A stretch of 29,014 nt of DNA from an uncultured Clostridia bacterium (GCA_934203075.1 CAKPYT010000013.1:1-29014); one strand, 5' to 3'. Counted from the stretch's first letter, positions 7,706 to 15,384 are shown. The notes: generated by a model not told the origin, from the letters alone. A program made the numbers and translations.

Positions 7706-9454
7706 ATGAAAACAAAGAAAAAGCAGGGGGTGGTCCGGCGATTTCTGCCGTACTACAAGCCGTATCGCAAAACGTTGTTTCTGGATTTATTTTTTGCGCT
7801 TTTGGCAACGCTGGTGGATCTGGCGTTTCCGATGCTGGTAAAGACGATTACCAACGATACGATCGCACACGGATACGTCGTGCTGGATACGGTGCTGAAA
7901 GTGGCAGGGGTTCTGCTGGTGCTGCGTGCGGTGGAGGTGTGGAGCCGCTATTACATCACAAAGTACGGGCACATCATGGGGGTGCGGCTGGAGACGGATT
8001 TGCGTCGGCAATTGTTCGATCATCTGCTGGACGAGCCGCACGCTTATTTCGATAACGTAAAAGTGGGCACGCTGATGAGCCGCATCACGACGGATTTGTT
8101 CGACGTGACGGAGTTCAGTCATCATTGTCCGGAAGAGTTTTTTATCGCTGCGGTGAAAATCGTCGGGGCGTTTGTGATTTTGTTGTTTGAGAACGTGCCG
8201 CTGACGCTGATTTTGTTTGCGTTGCTGCCGGTGATGATTCTGTTTGCCGTGCGTAAAAACCTGAAAATGAGAAAGGTCTTTGCGGAAGGGCGTGTGCAGG
8301 CGGCGGAAATTCACGCTCAGGTGGAGGATAGTCTTTCCGGCGTGCGGGTGGTGAAATCTTTCACGGCAGAGGAGACGGAGCGGAAGAAGTTTGCCGAGGG
8401 AAACCTCGGGTACTCCAAAATTAAAAAACGGAACTACGAATTGATGGGGCAGTTTACCGCAGGCATTCGTGCCATCGACGCATTGATGTATCTCACCATC
8501 ATTGTGCTTGCGGGGGTATGGAAATTGGACGAAGGGACGTTCGTTGCCTATTTGCTTTACGCAACTACGCTGCTTACGACCGTCAAAACCATTGCGGATT
8601 ATACCGAGCAGTTTCAAAAGGGCATCACGGCGTTCGAGCGGTTTTTGGAAATTATGGATACGCCCAATACGCTGACGGAAAAACCGGATGCCGTTACGTT
8701 GCGTGACGTGTGCGGCGAAGTGCGTCTGCAGGACGTCAGCTTCCGCTATGGGGAGGGGGAAGAGGTTTTAAGCCATCTGAATCTGCAAATCTCCCCGGGG
8801 GAGACGGTGGCATTGGTCGGCCCCAGCGGCGGCGGCAAAACGACGCTTGCCAGTTTGATTCCGCGGTTTTACGACGTGACGGGCGGCGTCGTGTCGGTGG
8901 ACGGCCTCGACGTGCGGGACGCAACGCTGCAATCTTTGCGGAAAAACATCGGTGTGGTGCAGCAGGACGTTTATCTGTTTTGGGGGACGGTGCGCGAAAA
9001 CATTGCCTACGGCAACCCGAGTGCCACGCAGGAGGAAATCGAGCGGGCAGCCCGTCTTGCCGGTGCGGACGAGTTTATTCGGGAACTGGAGCACGGGTAC
9101 GACAGTTACGTCGGCGAGCGCGGCGTAAAACTCAGCGGCGGGCAGAAGCAGCGCATCAGTATTGCGCGCGTTTTTTTGAAAAATCCGCCCATATTGATTC
9201 TGGACGAAGCAACCAGTGCTCTGGATAACGCCAGCGAAGTGCTCGTGCAGCAATCGCTGGAAGAGTTGGCCAAAGGCAGAACGACGTTGGTAATTGCGCA
9301 TCGGCTATCCACCATTCGCAGCGCAACGAAAATCGTGGTGCTGACGAAAGAAGGCATTGCAGAGGAGGGAACGCACGCCGAACTGATGGAACGGGGCGGG
9401 TTGTATCGCAGGTTGTACGAATTGAGCCTGGCAAACGCCAGTATGGAACAGTAA
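7706..9454 (+). CDS. ABC exporter half-transporter, canonical (probably homodimeric)
   Basis: An ABC exporter of 582 residues: six membrane helices in about 20-300 and an ATPase domain from about 337. All ATPase motifs are intact: Walker A GPSGGGKTT (372-380), Q-loop Gln420, signature LSGGQ (476-480), Walker B ILILDE with Glu501, and switch His532. It can therefore hydrolyse ATP at both sites of a homodimer, unlike the neighbouring asymmetric pair. It resembles MsbA/YknU/YfiB-type multidrug or lipid exporters. AGGAACAGG precedes the start. It is transcribed divergently from the tetR operon across a 238-base region holding the operator, so joint regulation is plausible but not shown. The substrate is unknown. 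Confidence 0.92.
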   Translation: MKTKKKQGVVRRFLPYYKPYRKTLFLDLFFALLATLVDLAFPMLVKTITNDTIAHGYVVLDTVLKVAGVLLVLRAVEVWSRYYITKYGHIMGVRLETDLRRQLFDHLLDEPHAYFDNVKVGTLMSRITTDLFDVTEFSHHCPEEFFIAAVKIVGAFVILLFENVPLTLILFALLPVMILFAVRKNLKMRKVFAEGRVQAAEIHAQVEDSLSGVRVVKSFTAEETERKKFAEGNLGYSKIKKRNYELMGQFTAGIRAIDALMYLTIIVLAGVWKLDEGTFVAYLLYATTLLTTVKTIADYTEQFQKGITAFERFLEIMDTPNTLTEKPDAVTLRDVCGEVRLQDVSFRYGEGEEVLSHLNLQISPGETVALVGPSGGGKTTLASLIPRFYDVTGGVVSVDGLDVRDATLQSLRKNIGVVQQDVYLFWGTVRENIAYGNPSATQEEIERAARLAGADEFIRELEHGYDSYVGERGVKLSGGQKQRISIARVFLKNPPILILDEATSALDNASEVLVQQSLEELAKGRTTLVIAHRLSTIRSATKIVVLTKEGIAEEGTHAELMERGGLYRRLYELSLANASMEQ

Positions 9455-9461
9455 AACGAAA

Positions 9462-9535
9462 ACGGAAAGAAGAAGCCGGTGCGTGCCTCGTCAAAGGGCA
9501 GGGACGCAAAAAGCGGGTTTCTTCTTTTTTTTCGT
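9462..9535 (+). terminator. intrinsic terminator after ABC gene
   Basis: A long stem pairs the AAAGAAGAAGCC region (about 9466-9478) with GGGTTTCTTCTTT (about 9515-9527). An internal GCGTGCC / GGCAGGGACGC helix sits inside it, and a long T-run follows. It separates the exporter from the transketolase genes. Confidence 0.75.
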
Positions 9536-9551
9536 TTTTTGCGGCGAAAAG

Positions 9552-9580
9552 TTGGCAAAACGCAGGCGTTGTGGTAATCT
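9552..9580 (+). promoter_or_regulatory. putative extended -10 promoter of transketolase operon
   Basis: TTGGCA (9552-9557), 17 bases, then TGG-TAATCT with -10 at 9575-9580. The -10 hexamer is poor but carries a TG extension, and the -35 matches five of six. It lies about 30 bases upstream of the ATG. Confidence 0.45.
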
Positions 9581-9608
9581 ATTAAAGAATATTCAAGGGG
9601 GATCCATC

Positions 9609-10424
9609 ATGAACACCAAACAACGCAGCACGGAGATTCGCAAGTTGATAATCGAGTGTATCGGTTCTCTTGGCGTAGGCCATCTGGGCGGATGTCTTTC
9701 GATTGCGGACTTCCTCAGCGTGCTGTATACCAATCATATGCACGTAGACCCGAAAAATCCGAATCTGGAAGGACGAGATCGGTTGATTTTATCCAAAGGG
9801 CATGCGGGGCCTGCGCTTTACGCAACGCTCGCTTCGTTCGGCTATTTCGAAAAAGAAAGATTAAAAACGCTGAATCAGTTGGGGACGACGCTTCCCAGTC
9901 ACTGCAATCGTCAGTTGACGCCCGGTGTGGATATGACCACGGGTTCTTTGGGGCAGGGAATTTCCTGCGCCGTCGGCTGCGCCATTGCAAGCAAAATTAA
10001 AAACGACGGGGCTCACATCTATTGTGTGGTGGGGGACGGAGAAAGCCAGGAAGGGCAGGTATGGGAAGCGGCAATGCTTGCCGCCCATAAAAAACTCGGA
10101 AACCTTACCGTAGTGGTGGATAACAATAAAATGCAGATCGACGGCAGAACGGAAGAGATTGTGAAACCGTTCAGTTTCCGTAAAAAATGGGAAGCGTTCG
10201 GGTTTAAGGTGATCGAATGCGACGGCCACGACGTGGACGCCATCGACGCGGCTTTGACGCTTGCCGAAAAGACGCGCAGCAAGCCTACGGCAATCATTCT
10301 GGATACGGTAAAAGGAAAGGGCGTTTCGTTCATCGAAGCGGCGGGAGTAGCCAACCACAGCATGAGCATTTCTCCCGAACAGGTGCAGCAGGCACTGAAA
10401 GAATTGGACGAGGAGGGCTGCTGA
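9609..10424 (+). CDS. transketolase, N-terminal (TPP-binding) subunit
   Basis: The thiamine-diphosphate-binding half of a split transketolase, 271 residues. With the next gene product it should transfer two-carbon ketol units between sugar phosphates in the non-oxidative pentose phosphate pathway. Visible motifs are GHLGG (24-28), SKGHAGPALYA (62-72), TTGSLGQGIS (110-119) and the cofactor motif starting GDGESQEGQ (142-150) and ending DNNK (171-174). An ATG with AAGGGGG upstream sets the start; a longer reading frame beginning near 9483 runs through the preceding terminator and is rejected. The stop is one base before the ATG of the second subunit, so the two are coupled. Split transketolases are common in Clostridia and archaea. 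A sugar-specific paralogue is less likely because no sugar genes flank it. Confidence 0.93.
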   Translation: MNTKQRSTEIRKLIIECIGSLGVGHLGGCLSIADFLSVLYTNHMHVDPKNPNLEGRDRLILSKGHAGPALYATLASFGYFEKERLKTLNQLGTTLPSHCNRQLTPGVDMTTGSLGQGISCAVGCAIASKIKNDGAHIYCVVGDGESQEGQVWEAAMLAAHKKLGNLTVVVDNNKMQIDGRTEEIVKPFSFRKKWEAFGFKVIECDGHDVDAIDAALTLAEKTRSKPTAIILDTVKGKGVSFIEAAGVANHSMSISPEQVQQALKELDEEGC

Positions 10425-10425
10425 T

Positions 10426-11352
10426 ATGGAAATGCGGAAAGCATTCGCCGCTTATTTGGAAAAAGCAATGGCGAGAAACAGAAAAATCTGCGTGCTGGAT
10501 GCGGATCTGGCCAAAGCAGACGGAACCATCAACCTGCGGAAGCGCTACCCGAAGCGCGCGTTCGACTGCGGTATTGCCGAAGCGAACATGGCTTGCGTGG
10601 CGGCCGGCATGGCAACCTATGGGTTTATTCCCTTCATCACAAGTTTTACGCCTTTTGCGACGCGACGCATTTGCGACCAGATTGCGGTTTCCATTGCGTA
10701 CGGCGGCGCAAACGTGAAAATCGTAGGGACGGATCCCGGTATTGCCGCAGAACTGAACGGCGGCACGCATATGAGTTTTGAAGATATGGCAGTGCTGCGC
10801 AGCATTCCGAACATGGTGCTGTTTGAACCTACGGATACCACGCAGTTGCTGCAGGCGTTGCCGCAAATCGTGAAGTACGACGGGCCCGTATACATCCGCA
10901 TGTTCCGCAAGGAAACGCCGGACGTATTTACGACAAACAACTATAAACTGAAACTATTCACGGCAGATAAATTGCGCGACGGGAAAGACCTCAGTATTTT
11001 TACCAGCGGCCTTTGTGTTGCGGATTGCCTCAAAGCGGCGGATCTGTTGGCGGAAAAGGGCATCCGGGCGGAGGTCATCAACATCCATACGTGGAAGCCG
11101 TTGGATGAGAAAACAATCGTAAAATCCGCACGTAAAACCAAAGCGGTGCTGACGGTGGAAAATCACAACGTGATGGGCGGGTTGTACTCCGCCGTGTGCG
11201 AAGTGCTGGCAAGAGAATGCCCCACTAAGGCGGCAGCCGTCGGCATTCGCGATCAGTTCGGCGAAGTAGGAAAATTGCCGAAGTTAAAGGAACGTTACGG
11301 TATGACGGTGGAGGATATCGTCGCGGAAGCGTTGCGTTTGCTGCAAAAATAA
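10426..11352 (+). CDS. transketolase, C-terminal subunit
   Basis: The pyrimidine-binding and C-terminal half of a split transketolase, 308 residues. Residues 1-165 form the pyrimidine domain, with the TPP-activating Glu52 in CGIAEANMA and the SFTPFATRR segment after it. The remainder is the transketolase C-terminal domain (VENHNVMGGLYSAV region near 244-257). GAGGAGGG lies at the end of the upstream gene, 8-15 bases before the ATG. The family also includes DXS-like and pyruvate dehydrogenase E1 beta-like proteins, but the paired N-terminal subunit favours transketolase. A strong terminator follows at 11409-11448. Confidence 0.93.
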   Translation: MEMRKAFAAYLEKAMARNRKICVLDADLAKADGTINLRKRYPKRAFDCGIAEANMACVAAGMATYGFIPFITSFTPFATRRICDQIAVSIAYGGANVKIVGTDPGIAAELNGGTHMSFEDMAVLRSIPNMVLFEPTDTTQLLQALPQIVKYDGPVYIRMFRKETPDVFTTNNYKLKLFTADKLRDGKDLSIFTSGLCVADCLKAADLLAEKGIRAEVINIHTWKPLDEKTIVKSARKTKAVLTVENHNVMGGLYSAVCEVLARECPTKAAAVGIRDQFGEVGKLPKLKERYGMTVEDIVAEALRLLQK

Positions 11353-11408
11353 GATGTGACGTTTCGGTCGGGGGAGGAAAGAAGAAACTCTTCCCGCAAA
11401 GAAAATCA

Positions 11409-11448
11409 AAACAAAAAAAGATAGCTCAGCGCTATCTTTTTTTTGTTT
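11409..11448 (+). terminator. intrinsic terminator of transketolase operon
   Basis: The stem GATAGC (11420-11425) / GCTATC (11431-11436) is extended by a seven-base A/T tract, with the loop TCAGC and eight T residues. It is nearly symmetric and could work in both directions. Confidence 0.9.
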
Positions 11449-11747
11449 CAAAAAACACCGTAACGGGCTGCGGCAAAGGGAATACGGTTTTTGTTCGCAC
11501 GCGGGAACTGCCGCCACGGGAGCGGATAGGGGAGCCTGCCGAAACATTGAGCAAAAGAAAAAAGGCCGCCGTACGTTGAAAACAACGCAGGGCGGTCGGT
11601 TCCTTTTGAGGAAAGGAAAGGTTTCCGTTTTCCGCATCGGGCAGTGCCGTGTTTATCGGCCCGCCGACAATGCTTTTGGGGGCGGGCTGCGGACTTTTGA
11701 CGGGCGTGCGGTTTACGGGCAGAGGCAGCAGTCGAAAGACGGAAAGA
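11449..11747. other. intergenic region without a supported gene
   Basis: About 300 bases between convergent operons. Apart from the minus-strand terminator at 11550-11595 I see no gene, RNA or repeat. Short reading frames here lack ribosome-binding sites and recognisable sequence. Confidence 0.6.
11550..11595 (-). terminator. intrinsic terminator of the 2H phosphoesterase operon
   Basis: On the minus strand CCGCCCTGCGTTG, the loop TTTT and CAACGTACGGCGG form a 13-base stem with one mismatch and one G-U pair, followed by CCTTTTTTCTTTT. It lies about 150 bases after the stop of the phosphoesterase gene, leaving a long 3' untranslated region. Confidence 0.75.
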
Positions 11748-12341
11748 CTATTTCAGTTCGTAAGATTTCAATACCCCCAGGCAAACGCCATAGTCGCCTT
11801 TTACGGAGACCTGAATGCGGTTTGCGGTGAAGGGCACGACTTTCTCGCCCAGAACGGATGCGGCGGGCGTGGCCGGATCCTGCTTATAGCCGAGCGTAAC
11901 GTGGTGCAGGTTCTCTTTGCAAAGGCGAAATTTTCCGGGGATCATCTCTTCCGCAAGGAGTTCGTCCAGTGCGGCGCTGAGGGCGATGAGGCGAGGATCA
12001 TCCGCCTCGCAAAAATAGTACTTGTTGACGGGCTCCTTCAGAATCACGGGGCATAAAGCGATTTGCATGGAAGAAAGATCTTGCGTAAACGCTTCCAGTT
12101 TTTGCAAAACGTCGGGCAGTTTTCCGCCGCGCACAACGCCCATTTTCAGCGTGACGTGCGGAAAAACGAAGTCGGTGCTGCCAAAAACGATAGGGGTCCG
12201 GTGCTCTTTTGCAATGGTTCGGTTCAGTTCCTTGCATTGCCGAAAGGCTTCGCCCGTAACGGGAATGTGAATGTTGACGCCGCAGTTTTCGCCCGAAAGA
12301 AGTTTTGTATAAGCGTCTCGCATGGTAAATAAGTCTGTCAT
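11748..12341 (-). CDS. 2H phosphoesterase (2'-5' RNA ligase / cyclic phosphodiesterase family)
   Basis: A member of the 2H superfamily, 197 residues, the usual single-domain size. Two HxT motifs, the catalytic pair, are visible: HVT at 62-64 (FPHVTLKM) and HVT at 147-149 (LHHVTLGY). Members hydrolyse or ligate 2',5' or 2',3'-cyclic phosphodiester bonds in RNA, tRNA-splicing products, ADP-ribose cyclic phosphate or signalling oligonucleotides. The substrate cannot be told from sequence. It is predicted to be cytoplasmic. The ATG overlaps the stop of the upstream 472-codon gene as ATGA, with GGAGGG just before it, so the two are translated together. This tight link suggests a joint function; see findings. 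Confidence 0.88.
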   Translation of the reverse strand: MTDLFTMRDAYTKLLSGENCGVNIHIPVTGEAFRQCKELNRTIAKEHRTPIVFGSTDFVFPHVTLKMGVVRGGKLPDVLQKLEAFTQDLSSMQIALCPVILKEPVNKYYFCEADDPRLIALSAALDELLAEEMIPGKFRLCKENLHHVTLGYKQDPATPAASVLGEKVVPFTANRIQVSVKGDYGVCLGVLKSYELK

Positions 12342-13756
12342 TTTCCCTCCGAAGAAGTGGCATTTTGTTGAGAATTGTTGCCGGATTCTGCTTGCTTATT
12401 CTTGTTTTCCGTTTTTTCGACCGTCCCTTCGATTTCTCGCTTCAGTTTGCGTTCGCGCGATTCGGAGAAGAACATCATGGCGGCCACGGCAACGGCCACG
12501 GCGGATAATACGACGGCAGAAACTTCCAGGGCGTTGGGGGCCGCAAGGAGGCTGCGCACGTTGTTGATCAAGCCCGTGATCCCGAAGACGGAAAGAATCA
12601 GCGACAAAACTTTGGTAAAACGATTTACGTTTTTGTCCTTTCGCGCTTTTTCTTCCGCAAAGCGGTTTTTATTGGTGAGGTAAATTGCATTCTGTTTGGT
12701 GTTGACTTCGTTCAGAATCTGTTCGATCCCCATTTCGTGCAGGTAACTATCGTAAAACGTGCGGTAGTGCTCCAGATGCGAAACGGTGGTGAACGTTCCC
12801 TGAATCTTAAAGTTGTACAGGCGGTTCAGGTCCTGTATGGTAGGGAGTTTATCTTTGGAGTTGACGAATTTCTGGCAATAGTCCAGCAGGGTGTACTCCT
12901 GGTTCAGAACCAACAGCGTCATCAAAAGGTATTCGCGTTTCACGTTTTTGTAAAAGCGCTTCATAAACTCTGCGTTGCCCACTTCCGGGTCGAGGTAGTT
13001 GACGTTTGCAATCCCCTGTGTGGAAAACGCCCAGAACATGTTCTTGAACGGGTTCAGATATCCCTTGGAGGAACTCTCTTTGGTGCCGAAGGAATTGCCC
13101 TGAGAACGCTTCAGACATTCCAGCGCATGCCGGATCGTTTCTTCGCTTTGCGGTTCTTCAAACGCAAAGGAGTTCAGCATCGTTGCGGAAACGTAGTTCT
13201 TGGCACTGTGCTGAAAGAACAGGTCGCATTTCAGGTTGAGGTTTGCCGCCGCCGTTTTAATGAGTTCGAACAAGTCCACCGGCTTCTTGTCGCAAAGGAT
13301 CTCGAATTTGGAAGAGTCGTCGTTGCGTTTGATCTTTTTTAGTTTATTCAGAATCTCGCAAACGGTGTTCAAAGGTGTTTTTTCGTCAAAAACAAAATTG
13401 AAAACCAAAAAGCCGATGCCGTTATCGAAACAATAGACGAACAGATCCTTGAGATACCCTTCGGTCGAAAAGAATTGGCCGTTTTCGTTTTTTACGCGGA
13501 ACTGCAGCGCATTGCGGAATAAGTCGGAAAGATGATGCTCCCGATCCGCCCAGAAGTCAAAAATGGTGCGATCCGGATTTTTTTCGTCGATGCAATCCGC
13601 CACGTGTTTGTACAGCCGGTCGTATTTGATGACGGAGTGATCGCACGGGTGATAAAACCCCGTTGCGGTAACCGCGTCTTCGGAAATGGCCCCCTCGAAT
13701 TTGAAGGGGATAATCAGAAAGGTGTATTTCAGTACGTTGTTTTTTTCGATATCCAT
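12338..13756 (-). CDS. unrecognised protein with two C-terminal membrane helices (CorA-like architecture)
   Basis: I do not recognise the family. The protein has 472 residues. Residues 1-260 look like a soluble alpha/beta domain. Residues 262-380 are strongly helical (REYLLMTLLVLNQEYTLLDY at 274-293, then a long helix from about 338). Two membrane helices follow at about 381-402 and 409-430, then a charged tail to 472 rich in Lys, Glu, Gln and Ser. A soluble domain, a long helix and two terminal membrane helices is the layout of CorA magnesium channels, but the GMN loop signature is absent and the inter-helix turn is only a few residues. It could be an effector-type pore or an unrelated membrane sensor. 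GAGGT precedes the start. It leads an operon with a 2H phosphoesterase and has its own promoter. Confidence 0.8.
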   Translation of the reverse strand: MDIEKNNVLKYTFLIIPFKFEGAISEDAVTATGFYHPCDHSVIKYDRLYKHVADCIDEKNPDRTIFDFWADREHHLSDLFRNALQFRVKNENGQFFSTEGYLKDLFVYCFDNGIGFLVFNFVFDEKTPLNTVCEILNKLKKIKRNDDSSKFEILCDKKPVDLFELIKTAAANLNLKCDLFFQHSAKNYVSATMLNSFAFEEPQSEETIRHALECLKRSQGNSFGTKESSSKGYLNPFKNMFWAFSTQGIANVNYLDPEVGNAEFMKRFYKNVKREYLLMTLLVLNQEYTLLDYCQKFVNSKDKLPTIQDLNRLYNFKIQGTFTTVSHLEHYRTFYDSYLHEMGIEQILNEVNTKQNAIYLTNKNRFAEEKARKDKNVNRFTKVLSLILSVFGITGLINNVRSLLAAPNALEVSAVVLSAVAVAVAAMMFFSESRERKLKREIEGTVEKTENKNKQAESGNNSQQNATSSEGK

Positions 13757-13849
13757 AAATACCTCGTGGAAAGCATCACAGCCCGTTTGCGGCAGTTCAC
13801 CCGGCCTTTGGCAAAGAATGCCGGAGACAGAGGAAGTTCCTTTCGAATT
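13757..13849 (-). promoter_or_regulatory. structured 5' leader of the two-gene operon
   Basis: The minus-strand leader between the promoter and the 472-codon gene is about 90 bases. It can form AGGAA-C-TTCCT, a CCGGC...GGCCGG helix, and further GC-rich pairing around CTGCCGCAAACGGG. It faintly recalls a cobalamin riboswitch core string but lacks the other conserved parts, so no riboswitch is called. Confidence 0.3.
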
Positions 13850-13878
13850 ATTTTATCACATTCGGGAGGGAAATTCAA
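13850..13878 (-). promoter_or_regulatory. promoter of 472-aa / 2H phosphoesterase operon
   Basis: On the minus strand TTGAAT (13873-13878), 17 bases, then TAAAAT (13850-13855). The -10 matches five of six and the -35 four of six consensus bases. It lies 94 bases before the start codon. Confidence 0.6.
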
Positions 13879-13932
13879 TCGTAACACAGAAAATGCCGGG
13901 AAAATAGGCGGGAGATTGTTGGGGAAAAAGGC

Positions 13933-13961
13933 TTGCAGGGGAAAAAGCGCTATGTTATACT
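13933..13961 (+). promoter_or_regulatory. extended -10 promoter of membrane protein gene
   Basis: TTGCAG (13933-13938), 17 bases, then TGT-TATACT with -10 at 13956-13961. The TG extension and correct spacing make this a convincing sigma-A promoter, 24 bases before the ATG. It is back-to-back with the promoter of the 472-aa operon. Confidence 0.7.
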
Positions 13962-13984
13962 GAAACAAAGAGAGGAGATTATTT

Positions 13985-14920
13985 ATGGATCGTATCATAC
14001 GTCAATATCTGGAAGGTAAGGGGCTGCAGATCGAGCGGAATTCCGCCTATGGGAAAATCAACGGATACGAAGTGAACGTTTTTCAGAAGATACCGATGCA
14101 GGCGACGGATTTTTCGATCGTGATGACGGTTTCGTGTTTCGTCGAAGAAGCAAAACGGCAGGAACTGGAAGCAGCGTTGCGGAATCTGTTGACCAAATGG
14201 TGCGGAATGCGTTTTACTCCGTACGGGTTTTGGGTTGGCTTCAACGGGCTGACGGCGGGCAGCATCCGAAAAACCGTTCCGGAGACTGCGGATCGGATTT
14301 TTGAGATTCTTGCGGATCTCGGCATCCCCGGGGAGGGGGTTTGCCCTCTTTGCGGGCGCGAAATGTCGGCGGAAAGCAGCCGAATCGGCAAAATAGAGGG
14401 TGTTTCCGTTACGATGGACGCCGAATGTATTCAACAAATCAACACCGAAGTGGAAAAACAAAACGAAACTTTCCGGCAGATGCCGAACAACTACGGAAAA
14501 GGTTTCCTCGGGGCGTTGCTCGGCGGGCTGATCGGTGCGGTTCTGGCAATTGTGCTGTACTTCGTTGGGTTTGTGGCGGCAATTTCTTCCGTTGTTGCCG
14601 TTGTGGTAGGGGCAAAACTGTATCAGAAGTTCGGCGGAAAGCCGAACGGAACGATGGTGGTCATCGTGTCGCTTACGTCGCTCGTTTGCGTGATGCTTTC
14701 CGTCGTGGTGATTTACGTTTTTGTGGCATATGCGGCGGCAGTGGATGCCGGTGTATCGATGGGGGCTTTCGAAGCGTTTCAAACGCTGATGCAGGAGGAA
14801 GAGTTCGGCGGACTTTTCTGGAAAGATTTTGCATGGATGGGCGCCTTCACCGTGGTTGGAATCGCCCTGGAAATTTTTGATTTGAAACGGCAGATCAAAC
14901 GAGACGAGGGAATCCGATAG
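13985..14920 (+). CDS. polytopic membrane protein of unknown function with CxxC
   Basis: I do not recognise the family. It has 311 residues. Residues 1-170 are soluble and include a CPLCG knuckle at 120-124 with one further Cys at 148, which looks like an incomplete zinc ribbon. Four membrane helices follow, at about 173-192, 194-212, 224-249 and 283-299, with a short basic C-terminus. GAGGAG lies eight bases before the ATG. The gene stands alone with its own promoter and terminator and is divergent from the 472-aa operon. Nothing in the context identifies its role. Confidence 0.75.
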   Translation: MDRIIRQYLEGKGLQIERNSAYGKINGYEVNVFQKIPMQATDFSIVMTVSCFVEEAKRQELEAALRNLLTKWCGMRFTPYGFWVGFNGLTAGSIRKTVPETADRIFEILADLGIPGEGVCPLCGREMSAESSRIGKIEGVSVTMDAECIQQINTEVEKQNETFRQMPNNYGKGFLGALLGGLIGAVLAIVLYFVGFVAAISSVVAVVVGAKLYQKFGGKPNGTMVVIVSLTSLVCVMLSVVVIYVFVAYAAAVDAGVSMGAFEAFQTLMQEEEFGGLFWKDFAWMGAFTVVGIALEIFDLKRQIKRDEGIR

Positions 14921-14979
14921 AGAAAAGAGTGCGGAAAAGAAGAAATCTTTCCGTACCGGAGGATGAAAAAAAGAAAAAC

Positions 14980-15010
14980 GAACGCGGAAAACAATCTGCG
15001 TTCTTTTTTT
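14980..15010 (+). terminator. intrinsic terminator after membrane protein gene
   Basis: The stem GAACGCGGA (14980-14988) / TCTGCGTTC (14995-15003) has one G-U pair on the plus strand and a six-base loop, followed by seven T residues. Confidence 0.85.
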
Positions 15011-15045
15011 GCTTTGGAAAGAAAACGAGCAAACCCCTCCGCACA

Positions 15046-15081
15046 AAAAGAAAACCAGACGTTCCGTAAAAGAAAGTCTGG
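15046..15081 (-). terminator. terminator of tRNA operon
   Basis: On the minus strand CCAGAC, a 15-base loop, GTCTGG and then TTTTCTTTTT. It begins four bases after the CCA end of the last tRNA. Confidence 0.7.
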
Positions 15082-15084
15082 CTT

Positions 15085-15161
15085 TGGTGGGATCGGTAGG
15101 AATCGAACCTATGACCTCCACGATGTCAACGTGGCGCTCTAACCGGCTGAGCTACGACCCC
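15085..15161 (-). tRNA. tRNA-Val (anticodon GAC)
   Basis: A full cloverleaf can be drawn. Acceptor GGGGTCG pairs with CGATCCC (one G-U), the D arm is GCTC...GAGC, the anticodon stem is CCACG/CGTGG with loop TTGACAT, and the T arm CATAGG-region leads into TTCGATT. The anticodon GAC reads GUC/GUU valine codons. CCA is encoded. It is the third and last tRNA of the minus-strand operon. Confidence 0.93.
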
Positions 15162-15176
15162 TCGGGGATGAAAACG

Positions 15177-15194
15177 CCCTGTGCTGAGACAGGG
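15177..15194 (-). other. hairpin between two tRNA genes
   Basis: CCCTGT-(6)-ACAGGG lies in the 39-base spacer and is followed on the minus strand by CGTTTTC. The T-run is short, so it may be a processing hairpin or a weak attenuator, not a full terminator. Confidence 0.4.
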
Positions 15195-15200
15195 TATTTC

Positions 15201-15276
15201 TGGTGGGCAATAAGGGACTCGAACCCCTGACTTCTTCCATGTGACGGAAGCACTCTACCAACTGAGTTAATTGCCC
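15201..15276 (-). tRNA. tRNA-Val (anticodon CAC)
   Basis: Acceptor GGGCAAT pairs with ATTGCCC, the D arm is ACTC...GAGT, the anticodon stem is CTTCC/GGAAG with loop GTCACAT, and the T arm AGGGG-region leads into TTCGAGT. The anticodon at positions 34-36 is CAC, which reads the GUG valine codon. Position 32 is G, which is unusual. CCA is encoded. Confidence 0.9.
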
Positions 15277-15281
15277 CTAAA

Positions 15282-15356
15282 TGGTACTCCCGGCGGGAAT
15301 CGAACCCACAAAGGTCCCTTAGGAGGGGACTATTATATCCATTTAATTACGGAAGC
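15282..15356 (-). tRNA. tRNA-Arg (anticodon CCT)
   Basis: Acceptor GCTTCCG pairs with CGGGAGT with two G-U pairs, the D stem is ATTA/TAAT, the anticodon stem is GTCCC/GGGAC with loop CTCCTAA, and the T arm contains TTCGATT. The anticodon CCT reads AGG. CCA is encoded. It is the first gene of the three-tRNA unit. Confidence 0.92.
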
Positions 15357-15384
15357 ACAAGAGGCTTGCCGCATCGACTGCCTC

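Noticed and set aside
13757..13849. Cobalamin riboswitch in the leader of the 472-aa operon
   Set aside because: Only a string like CTGCCGCAAACGGGCTGTGA recalls the core; the B12 box and the GGGAA...GGTG part are missing and the operon has no cobalamin link.
15009..15230. Plus-strand reading frame across the tRNA genes with a VGIEPMTSTMSTWRSNRL-type translation
   Set aside because: This is the classic artefact obtained by translating the antisense of tRNA genes; it has no ribosome-binding site and lies over real tRNAs.
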